Shown here: positions 17,779 through 25,740 of the stretch, one piece after another | Numbering within the stretch: the first letter of the stretch is position 1 | Layout: every line of letters starts with the position of its first letter | Origin: Candidatus Omnitrophica bacterium 4484_49 | GTDB taxonomy: Bacteria; Omnitrophota; Gorgyraeia; Kaelpiales; Kaelpiaceae | NCBI GenBank assembly: GCA_002085265.1 | Contig: NATI01000007.1 | Location: 1-25,754, forward strand | Direction of reading: 5' to 3' | Length of the DNA stretch: 25,754 bases | Notes under the pieces: model-generated | What the model was told of the DNA's origin: nothing | Seen by the model: the letters and a program-made list of their open reading frames with translations, nothing else | Databases searched by the model: none | Position numbers and translations under genes: made by a program

Positions 17779-18638
17779 AAATTCTCTCTCAAAAAATAAA
17801 ACTTGCCTATGCTCGGTTATCTAAATGCGACCTCTGCCCTCGAGAGTGCAGGGTAAACAGATTAAAAGGAGAGAGGGGGTATTGCGGGATGGATGCCGGG
17901 CTTTATATTTCTTCATTCGGTCCCCATTTTGGCGAGGAGCCTGAACTGGTGGGCAAAGGTGGTTCGGGCACCATTTTTCTAACTGGATGTAATTTAAAGT
18001 GCATATTCTGCCAGAATTACGAAATCAGCCATTTTATGATAGGCAAGAGATATTCAGTTGAAGAGCTGGTGGATATTATGCTTTATCTTCAGGATAGAGG
18101 GTGTGTTAATATAAATTTTGTCACTCCCACCCATTACACTCCCCATATAATGAAGGCGATATTTTTGGCTCGTGAAAGAGGGTTAGAAATACCTGTGGTT
18201 TACAACTGTGGTGGATACGAAAAAGTCGAAACTTTGAAATTACTGGATGGATTTATAGATATTTATATGCCAGATGCTAAATTTATGGAGCCGGATTTAA
18301 GTGGTAGGTACCTTGATGCTTGTGATTATCCTCAGGTTATGCGGGAAGCAATTAAGGAGATGTATATACAGGTGAGAGACATGGTGATTGAAAATGGCAT
18401 CGCCCGTAAAGGGCTGCTTATTCGTCATCTAATTATGCCCGAGGGGATAGAGAATGCCCGGAAGATTCTGGAATTCATTGCTCGAGAAATTTCAATTCAC
18501 ACTTATGTTAACATAATGGACCAGTATCATCCTTGTTATCGCGCTGCTGATTTCCCAGAAATCAATCGCAGGGTAAGTTCCCAAGAATACCGTCAGGTAA
18601 TAAAAATTGCTCATGCTTTAGGGTTTTTAATTAGATAA
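17754..18638 (+). CDS. Radical SAM protein, PflX-like (COG1313 type)
   Basis: A 294-residue radical SAM enzyme. The 4Fe-4S cluster that cleaves SAM is bound by C79-x3-C83-x2-C86 (GCNLKCIFCQN). A further N-terminal cysteine set, C25, C28, C32 and C44 (CDLCPREC...GYC), and the FGPHFGEEPEL segment are characteristic of PflX-like proteins, which resemble pyruvate-formate-lyase activating enzymes but have no proven substrate. No glycyl-radical enzyme is visible nearby. The ATG lies within the cutA 3' end, so translation is coupled. It is the last gene before the 97-base AT-rich gap and probably ends the transcription unit, although no hairpin terminator is visible. Confidence 0.88.
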   Translation: MAGRKYPLEILSQKIKLAYARLSKCDLCPRECRVNRLKGERGYCGMDAGLYISSFGPHFGEEPELVGKGGSGTIFLTGCNLKCIFCQNYEISHFMIGKRYSVEELVDIMLYLQDRGCVNINFVTPTHYTPHIMKAIFLARERGLEIPVVYNCGGYEKVETLKLLDGFIDIYMPDAKFMEPDLSGRYLDACDYPQVMREAIKEMYIQVRDMVIENGIARKGLLIRHLIMPEGIENARKILEFIAREISIHTYVNIMDQYHPCYRAADFPEINRRVSSQEYRQVIKIAHALGFLIR

Positions 18639-18651
18639 TAATAAAAGTAAA

Positions 18652-18669
18652 CAAAATTTACAAAATTTA
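18652..18669. repeat. Tandem 9-base repeat upstream of the pilus-operon promoter
   Basis: CAAAATTTA occurs twice back to back (18652-18660 and 18661-18669), ending about 10 bases before the -35 box. Its position and A/T tracts suit an UP element for RNA polymerase or a small operator. The AAATTT core is self-complementary. Confidence 0.5.
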
Positions 18670-18678
18670 AAAAAATAC

Positions 18679-18708
18679 TTGACAAGATAAATAAAACAAT
18701 ATTAAAGT
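18679..18708 (+). promoter_or_regulatory. Promoter of the pilus/secretion operon
   Basis: A perfect -35 box TTGACA lies at 18679-18684. Downstream -10 candidates are TATTAA at 18700-18705 (15-base spacer) and TAAAGT at 18703-18708 (18-base spacer), each 4 of 6. The surrounding 97-base gap is almost pure A/T with A-tracts upstream of the -35, typical of a strong sigma70-type promoter. Transcription would start about 20-25 bases before ATG 18736. Confidence 0.6.
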
Positions 18709-18735
18709 AAATTTAATTAAATAGAGATAAGAAAA

Positions 18736-18948
18736 ATGGGAAAATTAATGGATGTAAATGAATTGGCAGCTTATTTAAAGCTGGATAAGCAGACAATTTA
18801 CAACTGGCTCCATAAGAAAAAAATCTCTGGAATTAAGGTGGGCAGAGTGTGGAGATTCGATAAGGATGAAATTGATGCCTGGTTGAAAACCCGGATGGTT
18901 CTTGCTGAACAGGAATTTAATTCCCATCCGGATAAGGGCAGGAAATAA
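18736..18948 (+). CDS. Small excisionase/MerR-type helix-turn-helix protein
   Basis: A 70-residue protein with one HTH_17-type DNA-binding domain: MDVNELAAYLKLDKQTIYNW forms the helix-turn-helix (residues ~5-24) and KVGRVWRFDKDEIDAWL the wing and following helix. Such proteins are often labelled excisionase-like, but no integrase or phage gene is nearby. It is the first gene after the promoter and its stop directly abuts the pilM start, so it is more likely a regulator of this pilus/secretion operon, perhaps of its own promoter. ATG 18736 is used; ATG 18748, four codons in, is also possible. Confidence 0.82.
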   Translation: MGKLMDVNELAAYLKLDKQTIYNWLHKKKISGIKVGRVWRFDKDEIDAWLKTRMVLAEQEFNSHPDKGRK

Positions 18949-20433
18949 ATGGCTGAGACCTCCACGGCAATTGAGATTAAAAGAGATATTTTAAGAGTCA
19001 TTCAGTTAAAACGAAAATTCAAGAGTATTGTCGTCACAGGATATGAAGAAGATCGCCTTCCTTTTATCCCTTCGTTGGAGCTGGAAGAAAATCTGGAGGT
19101 GGTGGCTAATAAACTGGCAGGTTTGCTTCCGAAGATGCCCGAGGTTTCTAAAAGACCTGTATTTATAATTCCCACCTCGGAAATAATGGTCAGATTTTTT
19201 GACCTCCCTTATCTGGGGAAGAAAGAAAGAGCAGAAGCAGTGCGGTACGAGGCTCAGAAGTATATCCCATTTCCTATAGATGATGTTGTGGGGGACTATT
19301 ATATTCCCTATGAGATAAAGGGAAGAGAAATGAGGATAGTATATATGGCTGTGAAAAAAGAAGTCCTTACCTCCTACATAAAGATAGCAGGAAGTTTGGG
19401 AGTAAATCCTCTGGCCATAGAGCCCTATCCTTTCAGCCTTCTGAGAGCATTATTTACCTCCGGGCATTTACATCACAGGGATTTCGTTCTAATACTTGAC
19501 CTCGATTATTCCGGTTCTACAATCCTGGTTACTCAGGGACTTAATCTTTACATAGCAAGAGATTTTACGTTTCCTCTTCCCAGTGAGGCTATATCCGAGG
19601 ATGATATTTTAGATAAAGTTTCCTTTGAGATTAACCGCACCATCGATTACATGATAAAAGAGTTCCCTCATCAGGAATTGAAAGAACTTATACTGGTGGG
19701 ACCTATGAGCAGTTCTTCCGTTAAAGAGAAGTTAAGTTCCAGATTTAACCTTGAATTTAAGGAAGTCTTTCTGGAAGGGAGAATTAGTGCTGAGGATCCT
19801 GACGTTTTGAAGCATTTAGGATTGGTGGGGGCAGGTCTTAGAAATTTGATGCGGTATAATGTTGACCTTGATTTTTTTGTCGACTATAAGGAAAAGATAA
19901 AGCCTGAGGCTGGGCTGAGACTCAGGGATTTAATTCCTGTAGAGTTTGTAAAGGACTTGATTTTAATTGCTGCAGGAGTGGTGGGGCTTAACTCTTACCT
20001 CAACTTTCAATTCCATAAATTATCTAATATAAAAAGCGAATTTCCTCCGGGACTGATAAAAGATAAAAAAGTGATAAATACTCAAATCCAGGGCATCAAA
20101 GAAAAAATCTCTTTTTATAACAATTTTTTTACGCACAGGAGGTATCTTACAAATGTATTGAGCTTTATCCCTGAAAATCTCCCTCCAGGAATATGGTTAA
20201 GCAATTTGAATATTGAGGCTACCAAGGATGGAAAATACAGGATTTTGCTTTCAGGATATGGTTATGACCGTGAAGCCAGAGGGTTAAGTATGATTTACGA
20301 TTTTCTGGAGAAGTTAAATACAGCTCCATCTAGTAAGGATACTTTTTCTGAAATTAAATTGATAAATGTGGCTAAAGGGAAACTGGAAGAATTTAATGTT
20401 TTGAAATTTTCTTTAAGGATGGATGCCAAATGA
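18949..20433 (+). CDS. PilM-PilN fusion (GspL-like layout) of type IV pilus/type II secretion system
   Basis: A 494-residue protein joining two components that are usually separate. Residues ~1-310 are PilM, the cytoplasmic actin-like ATP-binding protein: MVRFFDLPYLGKKERAEAV, YEAQKYIPFPIDD, the phosphate-loop region ILDLDYSGSTILV and the closing GLVGAGLRNLMRYNVDL. A linker leads to a single membrane helix (about 336-353, DLILIAAGVVGL), a short coiled stretch, then a periplasmic ferredoxin-like PilN domain (LPPGIWLSNLNIEA, ILLSGYGYDREARG, LKFSLRMD). No separate pilN exists, since the next gene is PilO. The layout (actin-like domain, one helix, periplasmic ferredoxin fold) is that of GspL. The ATG directly follows the HTH gene stop. 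It would link the PilB ATPase to PilO in the inner-membrane alignment complex. Confidence 0.85.
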   Translation: MAETSTAIEIKRDILRVIQLKRKFKSIVVTGYEEDRLPFIPSLELEENLEVVANKLAGLLPKMPEVSKRPVFIIPTSEIMVRFFDLPYLGKKERAEAVRYEAQKYIPFPIDDVVGDYYIPYEIKGREMRIVYMAVKKEVLTSYIKIAGSLGVNPLAIEPYPFSLLRALFTSGHLHHRDFVLILDLDYSGSTILVTQGLNLYIARDFTFPLPSEAISEDDILDKVSFEINRTIDYMIKEFPHQELKELILVGPMSSSSVKEKLSSRFNLEFKEVFLEGRISAEDPDVLKHLGLVGAGLRNLMRYNVDLDFFVDYKEKIKPEAGLRLRDLIPVEFVKDLILIAAGVVGLNSYLNFQFHKLSNIKSEFPPGLIKDKKVINTQIQGIKEKISFYNNFFTHRRYLTNVLSFIPENLPPGIWLSNLNIEATKDGKYRILLSGYGYDREARGLSMIYDFLEKLNTAPSSKDTFSEIKLINVAKGKLEEFNVLKFSLRMDAK

Positions 20434-20981
20434 AAATAAAGGGTTTTTATCTTAAATATCACTACATTATATTTCCATTACTTTTACCTATTGTATTTTA
20501 CATTTATTACAATGTGTGTTTTAAAGATAAAATCAAAATTGTAGATAAAAAACTTGCTGAAGCCAAAAAACAACAGGAGTTGATTAATCTCTGGGGTGAG
20601 AAACTTAAACTGGAAGGAGAGCTCAGTGCTTTGACTGTAAAATTTGGAGGCAGGATCGATTACAAATGGTTGATGACAATTATATCTGAGATTGCTGGCA
20701 GAGAAGGGATAGAACTTACCACAGTTAAACCGTTACCTGTTAAAGAAATGAAATTTTATAAATCATTAAGTGTGGCATTAAGTCTGGAAGGTTCCTATCA
20801 CCAGATCGGGAAGATGGTCGCTGATATGGAGAACGCTCAGTATTATTTAAAAGTAGATAAATTGACTCTCTCTCCCGAGATAAAAGAAAAAGATGGGAAG
20901 AGATTTCGGGCAATGGCAAAGGATGGGAATACGCTTTTAAAGTGTGAGATGATAGTTTCGACTTTGATACCTTCGATATGA
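20430..20981 (+). CDS. pilO: PilO/GspM-like inner-membrane alignment protein
   Basis: A 183-residue bitopic membrane protein: short cytoplasmic N-terminus, one helix (YIIFPLLLPIVFYIYYNV, about residues 12-29), a coiled-coil (KKLAEAKKQQELINLWGEKL) and a periplasmic ferredoxin-like domain with the family pattern LSLEGSYHQIGKMVADMEN. PilO pairs with PilN and, through PilP, connects the inner-membrane platform with the secretin. It overlaps the preceding PilM-PilN gene as ATGA and the following PilP gene by four bases, so all three should be made in fixed proportion. Confidence 0.83.
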   Translation: MKIKGFYLKYHYIIFPLLLPIVFYIYYNVCFKDKIKIVDKKLAEAKKQQELINLWGEKLKLEGELSALTVKFGGRIDYKWLMTIISEIAGREGIELTTVKPLPVKEMKFYKSLSVALSLEGSYHQIGKMVADMENAQYYLKVDKLTLSPEIKEKDGKRFRAMAKDGNTLLKCEMIVSTLIPSI

Positions 20982-21307
20982 AAAAAATAGTCATTTTATC
21001 TGTGGCTGTTATCCTGTTGTCTATTTATATGGCAAAGGCCAGTGTTGAATATAAGGGAGAACAGTATCGTGATCCCTTCCGGGATTATCTTCCCAAGGCT
21101 GATTTGGAAAGGGGGAAATTTCAGAAGCAGTTGGGTAATATAAAAGTTACAGGACTGATATGGAATACTGATCTTCCCTTGGCAATCATAAATGGTAAGG
21201 TATGTAAAATAGGGGATTCTGTAGGAGGAGCAAAAGTTATTGATATAAATAAGAAAGGCGTATTTCTCGATTTCCATGGGGAGATTTATATGTTGAGGCC
21301 AAAATAG
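20978..21307 (+). CDS. pilP: PilP/GspC-like periplasmic connector
   Basis: A short (109-residue) PilP/GspC homology-region protein. The N-terminal hydrophobic segment (IVILSVAVILLSIYMAKAS) is a signal peptide or anchor; no lipobox cysteine is present, so it is not the lipoprotein form seen in classical PilP. RDPF at residues 31-34 is the usual motif before the folded domain, which reads GLIWNTDLPLAIINGKVCKIGDSVGGAKVIDI, the beta-sandwich that contacts the secretin N0 domain. It starts four bases before the PilO stop and is followed by a strong ribosome site for the secretin. Confidence 0.8.
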   Translation: MKKIVILSVAVILLSIYMAKASVEYKGEQYRDPFRDYLPKADLERGKFQKQLGNIKVTGLIWNTDLPLAIINGKVCKIGDSVGGAKVIDINKKGVFLDFHGEIYMLRPK

Positions 21308-21312
21308 GAGGT
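21306..21312 (+). promoter_or_regulatory. Ribosome-binding site that fixes the secretin start
   Basis: AGGAGGT overlaps the pilP stop and lies 7 bases before ATG 21320. An in-frame GTG at 21311 falls inside this site, so the ATG is the real start. Confidence 0.85.
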
Positions 21313-21319
21313 GAGGATT

Positions 21320-22786
21320 ATGGAGAGAAAAATTAAGATACTGATTTTGATTTTCTTCTGTTTGGGAGTATTTAATAACATTACCTCTGGTAAGGAAAAT
21401 TCTCCTCCCCAACCTCAAACTGTCTCCTCGCAGAATGAATCACCACCAGGGGAGAAAAGAATTTCTCTGGATTTCAAGGATGCCAGTTTAAAAGATGTCT
21501 TAAAAGCTTTTTCCATGCAGTCGGGCTTAAACTTTGTTGCCAGTGAGGAAATAGAGGATAGAACGGTTACTCTTTATATGGATAATGTGCCGGTGGGAGA
21601 TGCTTTGAATACAATTCTAAAAGCCAATCATCTCACCTATGAACAGGAACCAGGTACAAATATATTCTTTGTGAAAGAAGTAAAAACTCCTGAGGTGGAG
21701 ACCATCACCAGGGTTTATCAACTTAATTATGCTGATGCTGAAGATGTGAAAGAATTGATAGAAAAAATGGGAGAGGAAAAAGCAGTGGAAGAGGAAACGC
21801 CTGAGGGCACCAAAACCACCAAAACTTACAGGCACGGCATTTTATCAGAATATGGGAAAGTGTCGGCGGATAAGAGGACGAATAGTTTAATAATTACTGA
21901 TATACCTTCTCAGTTTCCCACGATAGAAGAGACCATTGCCAAACTGGATGCCCCCACACCCCAGGTGATGATTGAGGCTGAGGTGTTAGAGGTGGCTACA
22001 GATTTACTGGATAAACTGGGCATAGATTTCAGTGGCACATTTGCCAAGTTTACTGGAGCAGTGCAAACCACTGCTTTTCCATTTGGACATCTACCTGAAG
22101 GAACTGATAGAGCAGAATCAGCTTCTTATGGCACAATTTCCACTCAGGAGTTGATAGCCACTCTTCAGATGCTGAGGACAGATACCAGGACCAAATTATT
22201 AGCAAGACCAAGGATATTGACTTTAAATAATCAGACAGCAGAGATAAAAATCACTGCTCAAACTGCTGTTGCTGAGACACTTACCACCACCACTGTGGGC
22301 ACAGTTGGAGAGACGATTCGTGCTCCTGAAAGAATAGAAACCGGGGTCTCACTTGCAGTTACTCCCGTTATAAATAAAGACGGATATGTCACCATTACAG
22401 TGGAACCCAAAGTAACAGAACCGCGCCCTTCCAGGTATTTTGCAGGAGAAACATTATATGTAGACCCTCATACTCGCTCCGCCAAAACTACTATCAGAGT
22501 AAAAGATGGAGATACATTAGTAATTGGAGGGCTTATAAGTAGTAATGATTCCGAAGCCGTAAAGAAAGTCCCCTTGCTGGGGGATATTCCTTTAGTGGGA
22601 AATGCATTCAAACATACTCAGAAAGAATCAGAGAATAAGGAGCTGATTATATTTATAACCCCTCATATAGTGAAAGATTATACTTATAACTTAGCAAGTT
22701 CGACTTTAGTAGTGGAGAGAGAGCACTCGAAAGAAACTGTAAATAAAGAAAGCGCAATTGATAAGGCATTGCAGGAGGCAGAGTAG
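21320..22786 (+). CDS. pilQ: Secretin of type IV pilus/type II secretion (PilQ/GspD family)
   Basis: The outer-membrane pore of the system, 488 residues from ATG 21320. A signal peptide (about ILILIFFCLGVFNNITSG) is followed by one STN/N0 domain (LDFKDASLKDVLKAFSMQSG, residues ~50-115) and one N1-type domain (VYQLNYADAEDVKELIEKMG to ANSLIITDI-like NSLIITD). The secretin core begins near VMIEAEVLEV and ends with GLISSNDSEAVKKVPLLGDIPLVGNAF and the ELIIFITPHIV strand. It is shorter than classic PilQ or GspD (600-700 residues), with fewer N domains, no AMIN domains and no evident pilotin-binding tail. It sits directly before the ATPase gene, with both in one operon. Confidence 0.92.
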   Translation: MERKIKILILIFFCLGVFNNITSGKENSPPQPQTVSSQNESPPGEKRISLDFKDASLKDVLKAFSMQSGLNFVASEEIEDRTVTLYMDNVPVGDALNTILKANHLTYEQEPGTNIFFVKEVKTPEVETITRVYQLNYADAEDVKELIEKMGEEKAVEEETPEGTKTTKTYRHGILSEYGKVSADKRTNSLIITDIPSQFPTIEETIAKLDAPTPQVMIEAEVLEVATDLLDKLGIDFSGTFAKFTGAVQTTAFPFGHLPEGTDRAESASYGTISTQELIATLQMLRTDTRTKLLARPRILTLNNQTAEIKITAQTAVAETLTTTTVGTVGETIRAPERIETGVSLAVTPVINKDGYVTITVEPKVTEPRPSRYFAGETLYVDPHTRSAKTTIRVKDGDTLVIGGLISSNDSEAVKKVPLLGDIPLVGNAFKHTQKESENKELIIFITPHIVKDYTYNLASSTLVVEREHSKETVNKESAIDKALQEAE

Positions 22787-24508
22787 ATGGCTGTGAGGGA
22801 GAAGGTAGGTGAGATCTTAATTAAGGAAGGTTTGATAACCGAGGAAGATCTGGAAAGGGCGATGGAGTATCAGCAGAAGAACGGGGGCAAACTCGGTGAT
22901 GTTTTAATTGCCATGGGTCTGGTTACTGAGAAAGAGATTGCCGCTGCTTTAGGGAAACAGCTGGGTATTCCCTATGTAAGTATCTCCAGTGGAGGATTGA
23001 AGCCAGCCGAGGATCAGAATTTAGAACAGTTAATCCCGGAAGAAATTGCCCGAAAGTATCTTGTGTTACCAATCTCCAGAACATTCAATTCTCTTACAAT
23101 TGCAGTGGTTGACCCCTTGGATTTTGTCACCATAGATAATATCAGGAAGATAGCGGGATGTGAAGTCAATCCAGTTATCACCACCAAAGGAGAACTTTTA
23201 CAGGCAATAGATGAATTTTATGGACCACGGGATGTATTTCGGGAGGCGATTCAGAAATCATATGAGGTAAAAGATATTGTAACTTCCACTGCAGGGATAG
23301 AGGAGATAGAAGAGGAAGTTGTGAGTCTGGATAGATTAATTGCTCAGGCAGAAGAGGCGCCAGTTGTAAAACTTGTGGATTTGATAATCAGGCAGGCAAT
23401 AGAAGAAGGAGCAAGTGATATCCATATTGAACCTATGGAGAACAGATTGCGATTGAGATATAGAATAGATGGGGTGCTTCATGAAAAACCACCTCCAGCT
23501 CCTCACCTTAAGTTAGCAATTGTCTCCAGAATAAAGATACTGTCCAAACTGGACATAGCAGAAAAGAGACTTCCCCAGGATGGTAGTTTTATAATGAAAT
23601 TCGAAAACAGGATGATTGATTTTAGGGTTTCTACCATACCTACCATATATGGAGAGAAGGTGGTTATAAGAATTTTGGACCGCTCTCGGCTTCCGTTAGA
23701 TTTAACCCAGCTGGGATTTGAACCCGCTCAACTGGATCTTTTTCGGGAGGCGATAAGAAAGCCTTATGGGTTAATTTTTCTTACCGGACCTACTGGAAGT
23801 GGAAAAACCACCACTTTGTATGCTGCGTTAGAGGAGATAAATAGCCCTGAGAAGAATATCATTACCATTGAGGATCCCGTGGAGTATCGCCTTGAGGGTG
23901 TAAATCAGGTACAGGTAAAGCCTCAGATTGGTCTCACATTTGCCAACGCTTTGAGATCGTTTTTAAGGCAGGATCCTGATATTATTCTCGTCGGTGAAGT
24001 AAGAGACCTGGAGACCGCTGAAATTTGTGTGCGGGCAGCACTTACAGGGCATCTGGTTTTGTCCACCTTACATACCAATGATTCGGCATCAGCGATAACC
24101 AGATTGATAGATGTGGGGATTGAGCCTTATCTTTTAAATCCTTCGTTACTCATGGTGGCTGCTCAAAGGCTGGTGAGAATCTTATGTCCCAATTGTAAGG
24201 AGGCTTATGAACCCACAGAGGATGTGGTTAAATACCTTAAGGTAAAGAAGGATTTGATTTTCAGAGCCAAGGGTTGTGAACAATGCCGTTATACAGGATA
24301 TAAAGGAAGGACTGCAATCTACGAATTGATACCAGTAGATGACGATGTTAGAACTTTAATCACCAGTCGAGCATCTGCTCAGGAAATTAAAGATTTAGCA
24401 GAAAAGAAGGGCTATTTGAGTTTATGGGATAGTGGAATCAGGAAGGTAGAGGAAGGTATTACGAGCATAGAAGAGGTGTTAAGAGTTACTCTGATTAAAG
24501 AAGAATAA
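22787..24508 (+). CDS. pilB: Assembly ATPase PilB/GspE
   Basis: The cytoplasmic hexameric ATPase that drives pilus or pseudopilus extension, 573 residues. An N-terminal MshEN/GspE-N domain (residues ~2-60, with VGEILIKEGLITEEDL and LGDVLIAMGLVTEKEI repeats) precedes the ATPase core. Walker A is GPTGSGKTT at 334-342, the Asp-box/Walker B region is DPDIILVGEVRD near 396-406, and the His box GHLVLSTLHTNDSA follows. The zinc site is CPNC near 467 and CEQC near 497, then GRTAIYELI. All ATPase motifs are intact, so it should be active. It starts at ATG directly after the secretin stop with a good GGAGG upstream, and its TAA shares its final base with the next ATG. Confidence 0.96.
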   Translation: MAVREKVGEILIKEGLITEEDLERAMEYQQKNGGKLGDVLIAMGLVTEKEIAAALGKQLGIPYVSISSGGLKPAEDQNLEQLIPEEIARKYLVLPISRTFNSLTIAVVDPLDFVTIDNIRKIAGCEVNPVITTKGELLQAIDEFYGPRDVFREAIQKSYEVKDIVTSTAGIEEIEEEVVSLDRLIAQAEEAPVVKLVDLIIRQAIEEGASDIHIEPMENRLRLRYRIDGVLHEKPPPAPHLKLAIVSRIKILSKLDIAEKRLPQDGSFIMKFENRMIDFRVSTIPTIYGEKVVIRILDRSRLPLDLTQLGFEPAQLDLFREAIRKPYGLIFLTGPTGSGKTTTLYAALEEINSPEKNIITIEDPVEYRLEGVNQVQVKPQIGLTFANALRSFLRQDPDIILVGEVRDLETAEICVRAALTGHLVLSTLHTNDSASAITRLIDVGIEPYLLNPSLLMVAAQRLVRILCPNCKEAYEPTEDVVKYLKVKKDLIFRAKGCEQCRYTGYKGRTAIYELIPVDDDVRTLITSRASAQEIKDLAEKKGYLSLWDSGIRKVEEGITSIEEVLRVTLIKEE

Positions 24509-25728
24509 TGCCCACCTTTATTTACAAAGCCAAGGATAAGAGAGGAACCATAGAGAAAGGAAGTCTGGACGCTCCTGATAAGTATAAGGCTTTAGAGGCG
24601 TTACAATCCCGGGGGCTAATTGTTACCTCTATAAAGGAAACAGGAGAATTGATAAAGGAGCGGCAGAAGAAAAAGAGATTGAGGTGGTGGTTGAGATTAG
24701 ATGATCTGGCTTCCATGGCTAGGCAGCTGGCCACTCTTCTGGATGCTGGTGTTCCTCTTTTAAGAAGTCTTGATATTGTGAAACAACAGGCAGAGGTTAA
24801 ATCTCTGGCTCTGGCACTGGAGGAGGTCCAGAGGGATGTGGAGTCTGGAGAATCTTTGTCCCGGGCACTCGCCAGACATCCCAAAATATTTTCAGAATTC
24901 TGGATTAATCTTGTAGCAACCGGGGAAGCCAGTGGCCAGCTCCCGTATGCTCTTATCCAGCTTACCCAGTATATGGAATCAGCAGCATCTCTTCAGAGGA
25001 AGATATTTTCAGCCCTTATTTATCCTATATTGCTTACCATAGCAGCCACAGCAGCCCTTATTGTATTCATTACTATTGTAGTTCCCATGTTTGCTCAATT
25101 GTACAGTTATTTTGGAGCACAACTGCCATTTTTAACCACGATAGTGATAAATATAAGTATGGCAATCAAAAAATATATACTTTTGTTAATATTTGGTTTT
25201 ATCCTCATTGTAGTAGGTATTTTGAGATTTAGACACACAGAAAGAGGGAAAACGACATTTGATACTCTTAAGATCAGAGTTCCATTATTTAAACTTTTAT
25301 TTTCCAATGTAACCCTCTACCGGTTCAGCAGTGGCCTGGCCATGCTTCTTAAAAGTGGAGTGCCGATTCTTTATTCCTTAGAGGTGGTTTCCAAGGCAGT
25401 GGCTAACAGGATTTATGAAAATATAATTCTTCAGGCCAAGGAAAAGGTAAAAGTAGGAGAATCTTTGGGAGCTACTCTGGAAGGTTTTTCCACTGAATTT
25501 CCGCCCTTTGTCACCAATATGATAAAAGTGGGTGAGGAAAGTGGAAATATGCCCGGGATGCTGGAGCATGTTGCAGGCTATTATCAGGAGAAAGTGGAGA
25601 CCATAGTTGCTCGCCTTCCCTATATAATTGAACCCATAATTTTGTTGACAATTGGTGGAGTGATAGCCATAATTGTTATTGGAATGTTTTTACCGATCTT
25701 TGGAATTGCCACTGCGGTTCAAATGTAA
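24508..25728 (+). CDS. pilC: Inner-membrane platform protein PilC/GspF
   Basis: A 406-residue polytopic protein and the rotor-like platform on which PilB acts. Two homologous T2SF cytoplasmic domains are visible: LDDLASMARQLATLLDAGVPLLRSL (about residues 66-90) with SGESLSRALARHPKIFSEFWINLVATGEASGQLP, and the second copy YRFSSGLAMLLKSGVPILYSLEVV with FPPFVTNMIKVGEESGNMPGML. Three membrane helices lie at about 168-195, 215-240 and 375-400. The length is normal and the start (ATG sharing one base with the pilB stop) yields the usual MPTFIYKAKD N-terminus. It is followed by a strong ribosome site and the first codons of a pilin-like gene. Confidence 0.96.
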   Translation: MPTFIYKAKDKRGTIEKGSLDAPDKYKALEALQSRGLIVTSIKETGELIKERQKKKRLRWWLRLDDLASMARQLATLLDAGVPLLRSLDIVKQQAEVKSLALALEEVQRDVESGESLSRALARHPKIFSEFWINLVATGEASGQLPYALIQLTQYMESAASLQRKIFSALIYPILLTIAATAALIVFITIVVPMFAQLYSYFGAQLPFLTTIVINISMAIKKYILLLIFGFILIVVGILRFRHTERGKTTFDTLKIRVPLFKLLFSNVTLYRFSSGLAMLLKSGVPILYSLEVVSKAVANRIYENIILQAKEKVKVGESLGATLEGFSTEFPPFVTNMIKVGEESGNMPGMLEHVAGYYQEKVETIVARLPYIIEPIILLTIGGVIAIIVIGMFLPIFGIATAVQM

Positions 25729-25736
25729 GGAGGTGA
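25727..25736 (+). promoter_or_regulatory. Strong ribosome-binding site for the next gene
   Basis: AAGGAGGTGA overlaps the pilC stop and lies 4 bases before ATG 25741. It is the best Shine-Dalgarno match in the operon, suggesting the next product is needed in large amounts, as for a major pilin. Confidence 0.8.
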
Positions 25737-25740
25737 GAAG

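Noticed and set aside
18736..18948. Excisionase as a sign of a prophage or integrative element
   Set aside because: No integrase, attachment-site repeat, tRNA or phage gene is present; the HTH gene directly abuts the pilus operon.
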